Source: Kiritimatiellales bacterium
Lineage (GTDB): Bacteria; Verrucomicrobiota; Kiritimatiellia; Kiritimatiellales; Pontiellaceae
Assembly: GCA_013042165.1 (NCBI GenBank)
Contig: JABDQT010000157.1
Location: forward strand, 1-16,094
Length of the DNA stretch: 16,094 bases
Reading direction: 5' to 3'
A program made the position numbers and the translations under genes. The notes under the pieces are model-generated. The model was not told the origin of the DNA. It did not search any database and saw only the letters and a program-made list of their open reading frames with translations. How positions within the stretch are numbered: the stretch's first letter is position 1; every line of letters begins with the position of its first letter. Of the stretch, positions 6,649 through 16,094 are shown piece by piece.

Positions 6649-9402
6649 CTATCCCTTAATGGCTGCCTGCGCGGCGGCCAGTCGGGCAATCGGAACGCGG
6701 TATGGCGAACAACTGACATAGTTGAGGCCGGCTTTGGCGCAGAATTTCACGCTTTCGGGATCCCCGCCGTGTTCACCGCAAATACCGCACTTCAGATCGG
6801 GACGTGTTTCACGACCCCGCTGAACGCCGAGCTTGACGAGCTGGCCGACACCGCTCTGGTCCAGATGCTGGAACGGATCGGACGGCAGGATCTTCTCGTT
6901 GAGATAGTCCGGCAGGAAACTTCCGATGTCATCGCGGCTGTACCCGAAGGTCATCTGCGTCAGGTCGTTGGTCCCAAAGCTGAAGAACTCGGCGGTTTCT
7001 GCGATTTCGTCGGCCGTGAGTGCCGCGCGCGGAATTTCGATCATCGTACCCACCAGGTACTTAACCTTTACACCGGTCTTGGCAATAACCTCTTCGGCGT
7101 TTTCGCGTACGATCTTTTCCAAAAAGTCCAGCTCGGCCTTGGTTCCGATAAGCGGAATCATGATCTCGGGCAGCACCTTGACCGGCTTCTTGGCCTTGGC
7201 CACCTTGCAGGCGGCACCGATAATGGCCTTGGTCTGCATGACGCAGAGTTCCGGATAGGTGATCGAGAGACGGCACCCGCGATGACCCAGCATCGGATTG
7301 AACTCATGCAGCTCCTGCACGCGATCCGTGACCTGTTTAAGCGGAACGCCCAGACGCTTGGCCATCTCCTGCTGATCCTTCCGGGTATGCGGAACGAATT
7401 CATGCAGCGGCGGATCCAGCAGGCGCACCGTTACCGGCAGACCGTCCATCGCCTTGAAGATGCCTTCGAAGTCCTTCTGCTGATGCCTAAGCAACTTGGC
7501 CAGCGCGGCTTTGCGGGCTTTTTCATCCTGAGCCAGAATAAATTCGCGGATCGCCCAGATACGGTCGCCTTCGAAGAACATGTGCTCGGTCCGGCACAGG
7601 CCGATCCCCTCGGCACCGAATGCACGGGCCGCCTTGGAATCCTTTGGCGTATCGGCATTGGTGCGAACATTGATCTTGCGATTGGAGTCGGACCACTTGG
7701 AGATCTGTTCATACATTTTGTAGATCGGATCTCTCTTGGCGGCGGCCTTGCCCTCAACCACGGCCGCCACAACCGGGCTGACCTGGGTTGAGATCTGTCC
7801 TTCGTACACCGCACCGGTCGAACCGTTGAGGCTGATCCAGTCACCCTGCTTGAACACCTTCCGGCCGACGGTCAGGGTTTTCTTTTTGTAGTCAATCTTG
7901 AGTTCGGCTGCCCCGCAGATACAGCACTTGCCCCAGCCACGTGCAACGACCGCCGCGTGGGAAGTCATGCCGCCGGTGGAGGTAAGCACGCCCTGCGCCG
8001 CCCACATGCCGCCGACATCCTCGGGGCTGGTTTCATGACGTACGAGAATCAGTTTTTCATCCGCATTCTTCTTCACGGCATCCTCGGTGTCGGCGGCCTC
8101 GAACATAATCTTGCCGACAGCCGCGCCCGGACCGGCCGGAAGACCAGTGGTAACCACCTTGGCTTTTTTCTCGGCCGCGATATCGAAGATCGGAAAGAGC
8201 AACTGTTCCAGATCGTCGCCGGACAGAGTCATCAGCGCTTCTTTTTGCGTGAGGATTTTGGATTGGCTTGCACCGGTGAAGAAATCCTTTCCGGTTGCCA
8301 TTTCCACCGCCCAGCGGACACCGGCCAGACCGGTACGCTTGGCGTTCCGGGTCTGCAGCATGTAGAGCTTGCCTTCCTGCACGGTAAATTCGACATCCTG
8401 CGGATGCTTGTAATGGCGTTCGAGACGATCCATGATTTTCTGCAGGTCGGCATACGCCTTTTTCCAAACCTTGGACTTTTCCTTCGGCATGTGATCCAGA
8501 TCATTCGGAGTGCGGATACCGGCCACCACGTCCTCGCCCTGGGCATCGATGAGGTATTCACCCATCGCTTCGCTGTGGCCTGTACCGCCGCAGCGGGTGA
8601 AGGCCACGCCGGTGCCCGATTTTGCACCCATGTTACCGAAGACCATCACCTGAACATTAACGGCGGTGCCGAGCAGTCCGCTGATCTTGTTGATCTGACG
8701 GTATTTGTCGGCACGTTCAGAGTTCCATGAACCGAATACCGCGCGGATGGAAAGATCAAGCTGTTCGATCGGATCCTGCGGGAACGGTTTCTTAACCTTT
8801 TTCTGGTAGACCTTCTTGTAGATATCCACCAGCTCCTTCAGCTGATCCGCGGTGAGGTCGGTGTCTTCCTTGGCCTTGTATTTTTTCTTGAGGGCTTCGA
8901 GTTCCACTTCAAAATCGTGGTGGGTCAGGCCGGTATAGGGACCCATGACCACATCACCGAACATGTCGATAAAGCGGCGGTAGCAGTCCCAGCCGGTGCG
9001 CTCGTTGCCGCACTGCTCGATAAAACCGAGGACCGACTTGTCGGTGAGGCCCAGGTTCAACACCGTGTCCATCATGCCGGGCATCGAAACGGCCGCGCCG
9101 GAACGGACGGACACCAGCAGCGGATCCTTGGGATCGCCGAGCTTCTTGCCCAGGGCGTTTTCCAGCTTCTTCAGCTGGGTCTTGAGCTGTTTCTCCATTT
9201 CCGGTGCATATTTTCCGCCGGTCTTGGAATAGTACGCGCAGGCTTCGGTTGAAATGGTGAGGCCGGGAGGAACCGGCAGGTTTGCGTTTGCCATTTCGGC
9301 GAGGTTCGCACCCTTGCCGCCGAGAATCGCTTTCATGCTGCTATCGCCTTCGGTGAGCTCCTTCGAAACCCCGTAGAAGTAGACATATTTCTTTTGAGCC
9401 AT
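6649..9402 (-). CDS. ppdK: Pyruvate, phosphate dikinase
   Basis: Interconverts pyruvate + ATP + Pi and phosphoenolpyruvate + AMP + PPi. In fermentative bacteria it often works as a PPi-linked glycolytic step. The product of 917 residues is full length. The ATP-grasp part has KAILGGKGANLAEM (about 23-36), RSGAA (100-104) and DVEFT...YMLQTRNAKRT with Asp336, Glu338, Gln350 and Arg352. The phosphohistidine is His482 in GGMTSHAAVVARGWGK. The barrel has GIGLCRTEHMF, MIEIPRAAL, FFSFGTNDLTQMTFGYSRDD and catalytic Cys875 in GICGEHGGDP. The frame also allows ATG 9408, but AAGGAG (9411-9416) is two bases from it and eight from ATG 9402, so 9402 is chosen. Oddity: the usual TRNP-x-TGE loop reads TRCGGTGHSEAMGEY (about 269-283). 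Confidence 0.97.
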   Translation of the reverse strand: MAQKKYVYFYGVSKELTEGDSSMKAILGGKGANLAEMANANLPVPPGLTISTEACAYYSKTGGKYAPEMEKQLKTQLKKLENALGKKLGDPKDPLLVSVRSGAAVSMPGMMDTVLNLGLTDKSVLGFIEQCGNERTGWDCYRRFIDMFGDVVMGPYTGLTHHDFEVELEALKKKYKAKEDTDLTADQLKELVDIYKKVYQKKVKKPFPQDPIEQLDLSIRAVFGSWNSERADKYRQINKISGLLGTAVNVQVMVFGNMGAKSGTGVAFTRCGGTGHSEAMGEYLIDAQGEDVVAGIRTPNDLDHMPKEKSKVWKKAYADLQKIMDRLERHYKHPQDVEFTVQEGKLYMLQTRNAKRTGLAGVRWAVEMATGKDFFTGASQSKILTQKEALMTLSGDDLEQLLFPIFDIAAEKKAKVVTTGLPAGPGAAVGKIMFEAADTEDAVKKNADEKLILVRHETSPEDVGGMWAAQGVLTSTGGMTSHAAVVARGWGKCCICGAAELKIDYKKKTLTVGRKVFKQGDWISLNGSTGAVYEGQISTQVSPVVAAVVEGKAAAKRDPIYKMYEQISKWSDSNRKINVRTNADTPKDSKAARAFGAEGIGLCRTEHMFFEGDRIWAIREFILAQDEKARKAALAKLLRHQQKDFEGIFKAMDGLPVTVRLLDPPLHEFVPHTRKDQQEMAKRLGVPLKQVTDRVQELHEFNPMLGHRGCRLSITYPELCVMQTKAIIGAACKVAKAKKPVKVLPEIMIPLIGTKAELDFLEKIVRENAEEVIAKTGVKVKYLVGTMIEIPRAALTADEIAETAEFFSFGTNDLTQMTFGYSRDDIGSFLPDYLNEKILPSDPFQHLDQSGVGQLVKLGVQRGRETRPDLKCGICGEHGGDPESVKFCAKAGLNYVSCSPYRVPIARLAAAQAAIKG

Positions 9403-9744
9403 CTTCATTTCTCCTTGTTTTTAAAACACCTTTGGGAACAAAAAACGTGCTATATTTAGCAAAGCGGGAAACAGAGTCAAGGCCGCCTCCTGTTTAATAA
9501 GCCCAGAAAAGCCACCGCATCTTCCGATGCCGTAATTCCCTGCCAAACTAAACAGCAGAAACAGCATCCCAAACGGCAATGTCGCCTCGGTCTTACAGGG
9601 ATTAATCAACGCCACGGAGTTAACGACTTAATGTTTATAATATAAGTCAACACAAGTTCTTGTTTGCTTGCGTTAATATGGTTACCGTTTGTCTTACTTG
9701 TTTTATCAAAGGCTGGGCAGTGAGCGTTAAATAAAAGGACGAAC
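9403..9744. other. Divergent intergenic region between ppdK and propeller gene
   Basis: This stretch of 342 bases holds no convincing gene. It contains the ppdK ribosome site and promoter candidate, then an AT-rich zone from about 9600. That zone has TATAAT at 9636-9641, TAATAT at 9674-9679 and a short dyad ACAAG-TT-CTTGT (9652-9663). None of these has a good -35 partner for the plus-strand gene. A ribosome site AAGGA (9735-9739) lies five bases before ATG 9745. A 64-codon minus-strand frame at 9421-9615 overlaps the ppdK promoter candidate and resembles no known protein. Confidence 0.6.
9452..9480 (-). promoter_or_regulatory. Probable sigma-70-type promoter of ppdK
   Basis: On the minus strand TTGACT (9480-9475) is followed after 16-17 bases by TAAATA/AAATAT (9458-9452). 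This would start transcription near 9445 and leave a leader of about 40 bases before ATG 9402, which has a strong AAGGAG ribosome site. The match to -35 is good (5 of 6). The -10 match is modest. Confidence 0.5.
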
Positions 9745-11199
9745 ATGAAACATTCCACGATCTGCATTATTCTTTTTTCACTTTATCATACGCTCAGTGT
9801 TCACGCGATGTTCAGTAAAGTGCGAGGAATCGATGATTCCCGCATCAACAGTGTCGCGGTCTCGGCGACGCACCCCTCTTTCATGGCGGTTGCTGCAGGA
9901 AATACCCTGTATGTCAGCGATAACGATGGACAGAGTTTCAGAAAAGCCGCCGTGCTAAAAGATGAGCAGGCAAACCATGCATTCATCTCCGCGCGCGATA
10001 ACTCCAACGTCTATCTGGCCGGAACGAGACATTGCTATGTGGTCGGTGCGGAGATTGAAAGAATCTTTTCCGCCGATGAGGGAAGCGCAATCAATTTCAT
10101 CAATGAGCATAATGGTATGATTTACGTGGCAACCACCGCGGGTCTTTATTATGCCAACGAAGGTCGGCTTGACTGGCAGGCGGTTCCCGGCCTGAAAACC
10201 ACCAATGTTAATTCCGTGGAAGGATTTGGCGACCGCATCTATCTGGCTTGCGACAACGGGGCTTATCTTTTCCAGCCCGGTGACGGCATATTGCGCCGGC
10301 TTTTTGTCACCAGAAGCAATGGCGAGGGAGAAAGCCTGAGACCCTACCTGATCAAGGTTGATGCGTTGAGTCCCTCCCGGCTGTGGCTTTGCACCAGTAA
10401 AGGGGTGTTTCGTTCGTCCGACCGAGGCGAGAGCTGGCAGAAGTTTTACATTTCGGGTGCCGACAACGTTTCGGTATATTGCCTGGATCAGCCATCGCTG
10501 GCCGGCAACTACTTTTATATCTGCACCGATGCAGGGTTTTTCAAGGTCAACATCGCCAACGGCAATGCCCAACCGCTGTTCGAAGGGCTTTCCTCCTCCA
10601 AGACAAGGTGGATGGATTTTACCGCATCCGGTGAGATTGTTCTGGCCACGGACCGGGGACTCTTCAGCAATAGACCTCTGGCGGAAACCACCCGCGCCCA
10701 AGGCAGCCTGGAAGACTTGATGCGGTCGGAGCCGCCGATACATCAGATTCAGGAAGCGGCTTTGCGCTATAATTCGGTCCATCCTGAAAAGGTCGGAAGA
10801 TGGCGAAAAAGACTAAAATTCAGAGCATTGTTCCCCAAGGTGAGCGTCGATTACGACAGAACCCTGGGTTCCAGCTTCACGAAAGACAGCCACTATTTTG
10901 CCGAAGGCCCGCATGACTGGGGGGTGTCGTTATCATGGGATGTGGGCAACCTCATCTGGAACTCCTACGAAGACGATATCGACAATCGTAACAAGTTGAC
11001 CACCCAGCTACGCATGGACATTCTCGACGAGGTCAACCGGCTCTATTTTGAACGCGTGCGGCTGATGCGGGAAATTGTCGCAGTGGATCAGTCCGGCGAG
11101 GAGACGACCCTTAAGAAGCTCCGGTTGTATGAGCTGACTGCCACGCTCGACGGTTACACCGGCGGATCATTTACCCGGATGCGCCAGCATATGAATTGA
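9745..11199 (+). CDS. Secreted beta-propeller protein with conserved helical C-terminal domain
   Basis: 484 residues beginning with a signal peptide (about 1-21, ending SVHA), so exported. Residues about 30-310 show propeller-type repeats with two Asp-box motifs, SDNDGQSF (58-65) and SSDRGESW (224-231). There are several [24 protein letters not shown] blade strands of the kind seen in BNR and two-component-regulator propellers. A linker (about 315-350) leads to a C-terminal domain with [11 protein letters not shown] (363-373), [15 protein letters not shown] (392-406), then [19 protein letters not shown] (412-430) and [10 protein letters not shown] (431-440), a long amphipathic helix. I recall similar C-terminal blocks in uncharacterised Gram-negative exported proteins, but cannot name a family. 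It stands alone, with a 118-base gap to the next gene. Function unknown. Envelope location likely. Confidence 0.8.
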   Translation: MKHSTICIILFSLYHTLSVHAMFSKVRGIDDSRINSVAVSATHPSFMAVAAGNTLYVSDNDGQSFRKAAVLKDEQANHAFISARDNSNVYLAGTRHCYVVGAEIERIFSADEGSAINFINEHNGMIYVATTAGLYYANEGRLDWQAVPGLKTTNVNSVEGFGDRIYLACDNGAYLFQPGDGILRRLFVTRSNGEGESLRPYLIKVDALSPSRLWLCTSKGVFRSSDRGESWQKFYISGADNVSVYCLDQPSLAGNYFYICTDAGFFKVNIANGNAQPLFEGLSSSKTRWMDFTASGEIVLATDRGLFSNRPLAETTRAQGSLEDLMRSEPPIHQIQEAALRYNSVHPEKVGRWRKRLKFRALFPKVSVDYDRTLGSSFTKDSHYFAEGPHDWGVSLSWDVGNLIWNSYEDDIDNRNKLTTQLRMDILDEVNRLYFERVRLMREIVAVDQSGEETTLKKLRLYELTATLDGYTGGSFTRMRQHMN

Positions 11200-11317
11200 C
11201 GCTTGGCACCTGCCGGAGTCCAGCCCCTCCCTCGGGGTTCACACCGGCTTGCTCGCCTTTTCGGTTTCCAACGATCGCGAAATCTCCTATACACACCGGA
11301 CGCAATCAGGAAACCCC

Positions 11318-12181
11318 ATGAATATCAGCAACTATCTCAAACAAAAGCAGTCCCTTATCGACACCGCTCTCGAGGATTGTCTTCACGCCGAAGGCCCTCG
11401 TCCATCTATCCTGCACGAAGCCATGCGTTACTGTGTGCTCAACGGAGGGAAGCGTATCCGTCCTATCCTATGCGTCGCCGCCTCGGAACCTTTTGGCGCC
11501 CCGGTATCTTCCGTGATTGCACCGGCCATTGCCGTGGAATTGTTTCACTGCTCAACCTTGATTCACGACGACCTGCCCTGCATGGACGACGATGATCTGC
11601 GCCGCGGCTTGCCCACCTGCCACATCAAGTTCGGCGAAGCCAATGCCGTGCTTGCCGGTGATGCGCTCATGATCCATGCGTTCCAGGTTCTTGCCGAACA
11701 TGGTCAATCGGCACTCTCGCTGGAACTGGCAAGAGCCGCTGGCTCTTGCGGAGTAATTGCCGGGCAGGTTGAAGATCTTGCGGCGGAGGATAAGAAACCC
11801 AATGCGGACCTGGTTGAGTTCATCCATATGCACAAGACGGCTATATTAATCCGGGCGGCCGTTCGCATGGGAGCCATTGCCGGCGGAGCCCGGGAGGATG
11901 AACTGGAAAACCTGAGCCTCTTCGGCGAAAAAATCGGCATGGCCTTTCAGATCGAGGACGACATCCTCGATGAAACCTCGTCCGATGATGTTCTTGGCAA
12001 ACCCGCCCACTCGGATCGTGACCACCACAAGATGACCTACCCCGCCGTGCATGGCATGGAGGCCGCACAGCAAATGGTTCGCGACTTCACCAGCGATGCC
12101 GTCGTATCGCTCAACATGCTCTCCCGCGAAACCTCGGCACTGCGCGCCATTGCGGAATACCTGATGGCCCGCGAATTCTAA
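11318..12181 (+). CDS. Polyprenyl diphosphate synthase (farnesyl/geranylgeranyl type)
   Basis: Head-to-tail isoprenyl diphosphate synthase that condenses IPP with allylic primers in the cytoplasm, feeding quinone, carotenoid or undecaprenyl pathways. The 287-residue product has GGKRIRP (43-49), first Asp-rich motif [14 protein letters not shown] (84-97), KT at 173-174, Q-x-x-DD as FQIEDDILD (210-218) and [16 protein letters not shown]. The frame is open from 11249, but ATG 11318 has AGGAAA upstream and gives the normal N-terminus. The residue five places before the first Asp is Ser79 rather than Tyr/Phe, which in this family points to chains longer than C15, so a GGPP synthase is at least as likely as IspA-type FPP synthase. 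It is followed after 19 bases by ettA, probably one transcript. Confidence 0.93.
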   Translation: MNISNYLKQKQSLIDTALEDCLHAEGPRPSILHEAMRYCVLNGGKRIRPILCVAASEPFGAPVSSVIAPAIAVELFHCSTLIHDDLPCMDDDDLRRGLPTCHIKFGEANAVLAGDALMIHAFQVLAEHGQSALSLELARAAGSCGVIAGQVEDLAAEDKKPNADLVEFIHMHKTAILIRAAVRMGAIAGGAREDELENLSLFGEKIGMAFQIEDDILDETSSDDVLGKPAHSDRDHHKMTYPAVHGMEAAQQMVRDFTSDAVVSLNMLSRETSALRAIAEYLMAREF

Positions 12182-12200
12182 CCTTTACGAAGGATCCCCA

Positions 12201-13871
<1,671 letters not shown>

Positions 13872-13874
13872 ACC

Positions 13875-13915
13875 AAGAAAACGGCGCACAGGTGGGGAAG
13901 TCTACCCGTGCGCCG
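13875..13915 (-). terminator. Hairpin terminator for the minus-strand EF-hand gene, shared with ettA end
   Basis: CGGCGCAC (13882-13889) pairs with GTGCGCCG (13908-13915). After one mismatch, six further pairs, two of them G-T, close a GAAG loop. Read on the minus strand, the stem is followed at once by TTTTCTT (13881-13875), as expected of an intrinsic terminator. Read on the plus strand there is no T-run, so any effect on ettA transcripts is weaker. Confidence 0.65.
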
Positions 13916-13944
13916 CCTGGACATCACCTGATGTCGCGTAAAGT

Positions 13945-14454
13945 CTAGTTATTATTACCCTGCCGATTTTTCCGGCGTTTCTGCGTGGCTTCGCGCATGG
14001 CAGCCCGCTCCTCATCGCTGAGCGTTCCGTCGCCATCCGCATCAAAGCGCTTCATCATTTCTTCGCGTGAAGGCCGTTCGCCACCCGACCGGCCGCCCCG
14101 GCGGGTTTCCATCTCGGCCCGCATTGCTTCGCGTTCGGATTCGCTGAGCTGTCCATCACCATCGGTATCAAACCGCTTCATCGCTTCATCGCGGGAAGGC
14201 CGTTCGCCATCCGGCCCGCCCCGGCGTCCGCCTTGCGACTCGCGGGCTTCCTGTGCGGCCGCACGCTCTGATTCGCTCAACACGCCGTCGCCGTCGGTAT
14301 CAAAGCGTTCCATAAACTGTCCGCGTGTCGGCCGGTCGCCTTTGCCCTGCCTACCGGCGCGTTCACCCTTCGATTCTTCTTCTGCCGCTGCAATAGACAT
14401 CGCACCCGCGACTGCCATGCTCAGACCGATCGTTTTCAATACCCGCGTATTCAT
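13945..14454 (-). CDS. Secreted three-EF-hand calcium-binding protein
   Basis: 169-residue exported protein. Signal peptide MNTRVLKTIGLSMAVAGAMS (1-20) with cleavage after IAAA (about 24). The frame opens upstream at 14481, but ATG 14454 has a perfect AGGAGG six bases upstream. The mature part is made of three canonical EF loops: DTDGDGVLSESE (52-63), DTDGDGQLSESE (96-107) and DADGDGTLSDEE (138-149). Each is preceded by RPxRxxxMxRF and separated by Arg/Gly/Glu-rich linkers. All Ca ligands at loop positions 1, 3, 5, 9 and 12 are present. An odd number of hands suggests dimer formation or independent loops. No enzyme domain is attached, so the role (calcium buffer or envelope scaffold) is unknown. 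It lies downstream of the DUF6941-type gene on the same strand. Confidence 0.9.
   Translation of the reverse strand: MNTRVLKTIGLSMAVAGAMSIAAAEEESKGERAGRQGKGDRPTRGQFMERFDTDGDGVLSESERAAAQEARESQGGRRGGPDGERPSRDEAMKRFDTDGDGQLSESEREAMRAEMETRRGGRSGGERPSREEMMKRFDADGDGTLSDEERAAMREATQKRRKNRQGNNN
13999..14334 (-). repeat. Three in-gene tandem repeats encoding EF-hand units
   Basis: Three copies of a unit of about 26 residues, spaced 44 and 42 residues apart, with loop positions 14266-14301, 14134-14169 and 14008-14043. Copies two and three share RPSR-x-E-x-MKRFD and are closest to each other in their lead-in, while copies one and two share the DTDGDG-x-LSESER loop. This indicates duplication within the gene. 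Confidence 0.85.
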
Positions 14455-14546
14455 GCAATACCTCCTGTTGTTGAGTTGCATTTCAGTTGCTGGATATTAA
14501 ACGGACGGCGCAGTGGAATATTGTGCGATTTTTTCAGAACCGGAAA

Positions 14547-14954
14547 CTAGGCCGGCCTCTGAGTCTGCAGTTTGCGTACGCGCAGCGGCAAGGTGGAGAG
14601 GGTTTCATCATCGATGGCCAGATTGATCTGATAGTCCGCAAAAACATCAAATTTTACATTCTGGAAGTTGAGGATGAGGTTGACGGCCACCGAGCCCACA
14701 TCATCGCCCATGCGCGGATTGACCTCGCCTTCCATAGATTGGAAAACAGGAATTCCGTCGGGATTGACCAGTTGAAGGCCGACCTTGTGGGCGCCCTCCT
14801 CCATCTTATCGAAGCGGATACGCAGGGCGATGGCGCAGGCCGGATGAACAACCGGCATCTTGGCGGCGTATATCTGATCAAAAGTTCCGAGTATATTCAG
14901 CTTTCCATGGTTGTCGGTGGCGGCATCGCACAGAGCAAAAACTTCGATTTTCAT
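14547..14954 (-). CDS. DUF6941-type small protein
   Basis: 135-residue soluble protein beginning MKIEVFALCDAATDNHGKLN. The pattern KIEVFALCDAA, GKLNILGTFDQI, then HPACAIALRIRF, and QLVNPDGIPVF matches the DUF6941 proteins I know of in Verrucomicrobiota, Planctomycetota and other bacteria. The fold appears all-beta and no function is known. The frame extends to TTG 14960, but AGGAG lies seven bases before ATG 14954, so that start is chosen. It follows ilvD by 71 bases on the same strand and may share its transcript. No signal peptide, so probably cytoplasmic. Confidence 0.75.
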   Translation of the reverse strand: MKIEVFALCDAATDNHGKLNILGTFDQIYAAKMPVVHPACAIALRIRFDKMEEGAHKVGLQLVNPDGIPVFQSMEGEVNPRMGDDVGSVAVNLILNFQNVKFDVFADYQINLAIDDETLSTLPLRVRKLQTQRPA

Positions 14955-15025
14955 GGTCAATCTCCTGAGGGAAGAGTCGGGCGGAGCGAACTTCTAAATA
15001 AAGCAACCTGCTTCGCGGGTTTGGA

Positions 15026-16094
15026 TTAAATGGTCACGGCACCTTCGGATGCGGAACCTACCAGCTTGGCATACTTGCCCAGCACACCGGTTTTGTGCTT
15101 GGGCCGAGGCGGCTTCCACTGCGCGAACCTGCGCTTCATTTCGGCTTTAGAAAGCTTTAGTTCAATCGAGCGCTTTTTAGCATCGACGGTGATAATATCG
15201 CCGTTTTTGACAATGGCCAAGGGGCCGCCCTCGCAGGCTTCCGGCGCGACATGCCCGATCACAAATCCATGGCTTCCGCCGGAAAAGCGGCCGTCCGTGA
15301 TCAGCGCGACATCCTTTGCCAGCCCGCGACCCATGATGGCGGATGTCGGAGCCAGCATTTCGCGCATGCCCGGCCCGCCCTTGGGACCTTCATAGCGTAT
15401 CACGACGACATGCCCCTTCTTGACCGAGCCGTCGAGAATCTTGCTTAGGGCCTGCTCCTCGGAGTTGAACACCAGGGCTTTGCCTTCGAACGTCAGCCCC
15501 TCTTTGCCGGAAATCTTGGCCACCGCACCATCCGGCGCAAGATTTCCCTTGAGAATAACGAGATGGCCCTCGGGCTTCATCGGTCTACTGATGGGGCGAA
15601 TAATATCCTGTTTTCGCGGATACGGTTTCACGAGTGCGAGATTCTGTCTGATCGTCTTACCTGTAACCGTCATGCAGCTGCCATCGATAAGACCCTCTCT
15701 CAGGAGCCGGGACATGAGCGGGGCAATACCACCAATCGCGGCCAGATCGGCCATGACATATCGTCCGCTTGGTTTGAGGTCGGCCAGCACCGGCACCTTC
15801 TTGCCAATGGCTGTAAAATCGCTCAGCTTCAAATTGACCCGCGCGGCTTTAGCCATGGCGAGCAGATGCAATACGGCATTGGTTGATCCGCCCAGTGCTG
15901 TCACGACCACAATCGCATTGAGAAAAGCCTTTCGCGTCATGATGTCGGAAGGTTTGATCCCGCGCTCGACCAGATGCATGACGGCGCGGCCGGCCGCATG
16001 GGCCTCCTGCGACTTGTCCCGTGACGCCGCGACACGTGAAGAGCTATTGGGCAGACTCATACCGAGCGCCTCGATCGCCGACGCCATCGTATTG
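15026..16094 (-). CDS. ilvD: Dihydroxy-acid dehydratase, N-terminus beyond window
   Basis: Fe-S enzyme of branched-chain amino acid synthesis that dehydrates dihydroxy-isovalerate and dihydroxy-methylvalerate to the 2-keto acids. About 355 C-terminal residues are present. The frame continues upstream of the apparent ATG at 16087 ([15 protein letters not shown] is internal to the family), so the gene runs off the right edge. Landmarks are [102 protein letters not shown] and [13 protein letters not shown]. These favour IlvD over the related Edd (phosphogluconate dehydratase). The cluster-binding cysteines lie in the missing N-terminal part, so they cannot be checked here. Confidence 0.93.
   Translation of the reverse strand, partial: NTMASAIEALGMSLPNSSSRVAASRDKSQEAHAAGRAVMHLVERGIKPSDIMTRKAFLNAIVVVTALGGSTNAVLHLLAMAKAARVNLKLSDFTAIGKKVPVLADLKPSGRYVMADLAAIGGIAPLMSRLLREGLIDGSCMTVTGKTIRQNLALVKPYPRKQDIIRPISRPMKPEGHLVILKGNLAPDGAVAKISGKEGLTFEGKALVFNSEEQALSKILDGSVKKGHVVVIRYEGPKGGPGMREMLAPTSAIMGRGLAKDVALITDGRFSGGSHGFVIGHVAPEACEGGPLAIVKNGDIITVDAKKRSIELKLSKAEMKRRFAQWKPPRPKHKTGVLGKYAKLVGSASEGAVTI

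Noticed and set aside
6769..7791. Long open frame of 340 codons on the plus strand inside ppdK
   Set aside because: It lies antisense to strongly conserved PPDK codons, and its translation has low-complexity composition typical of a mirrored frame in GC-rich DNA. The same applies to the frame at 7957-8730.
9421..9615. 64-codon minus-strand frame upstream of ppdK
   Set aside because: It covers the probable ppdK promoter, has no ribosome site that I can see and resembles no protein family.
11203..11595. Plus-strand frame of 130 codons between the propeller gene and the diphosphate synthase
   Set aside because: It overlaps the conserved start of the synthase in another frame and reads as an Arg/Pro/Ser-rich shadow.
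13985..14500. 171-codon plus-strand frame opposite the EF-hand gene
   Set aside because: Its Ser/Arg/Pro repeats are the complement of the Asp/Gly/Glu EF-hand repeats, which have a signal peptide and AGGAGG site on the minus strand.
14996..15016. Short hairpin AAGCA-GGT-TGCTT followed by TATTT after ilvD on the minus strand
   Set aside because: The five-base stem is too weak to call a terminator. Co-transcription of ilvD with the DUF6941-type gene remains possible.

Overview
The window is GC-rich (estimated by eye), gene-dense bacterial chromosome. It carries 16 protein genes I can support, two of them cut by the window edges. I see no rRNA, tRNA, CRISPR array, transposase or integrase. Gene content suggests a Gram-negative, probably anaerobic or fermentative bacterium of the PVC superphylum, perhaps Verrucomicrobiota or Kiritimatiellota. 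The pointers are PPDK, a secreted EF-hand repeat protein, a DUF6941-type protein, a lipoprotein metal-binding protein and a secreted propeller protein. This placement is inference from gene content, not a measured result.

Layout. (1) Bases 1-681, minus strand: the first 227 codons of D-Ala-D-Ala ligase. (2) Bases 834-5784, plus strand: eight tightly packed genes with gaps of 2-16 bp or short overlaps. They are an ArsR repressor with a CVC metal site, a 54-residue membrane peptide with a CPC motif, a CcdA/ArsG-like membrane protein, an ArsP/YraQ-type permease, a DUF167 (YggU) protein, and a complete ZnuA-ZnuC-ZnuB zinc uptake transporter. A dyad lies just upstream of arsR. (3) Bases 5906-6596: two overlapping small genes that are paralogues of each other and of unknown function. 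They end at a strong hairpin that can terminate transcription in both directions. (4) Bases 6649-9402, minus: pyruvate phosphate dikinase, with a recognisable promoter near 9452-9480. (5) Bases 9745-11199: a secreted beta-propeller protein of unknown function. (6) Bases 11318-13871: a short-chain polyprenyl diphosphate synthase followed 19 bp later by the ABC-F translation factor EttA. (7) Minus strand from the right edge: dihydroxy-acid dehydratase (partial), a DUF6941-type protein and a secreted three-EF-hand protein, ending at a hairpin shared with the end of ettA.

The most interesting part is region 2. A module resembling organoarsenical resistance (ArsR, ArsG-like, ArsP-like) is joined without any visible break to a zinc importer. 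In the place where related clusters, as I recall them, encode a thioredoxin-like partner, it carries a tiny membrane peptide with cysteines and methionines. The second lead is the paralogous pair at 5906-6596, which fits no family I can name with certainty.
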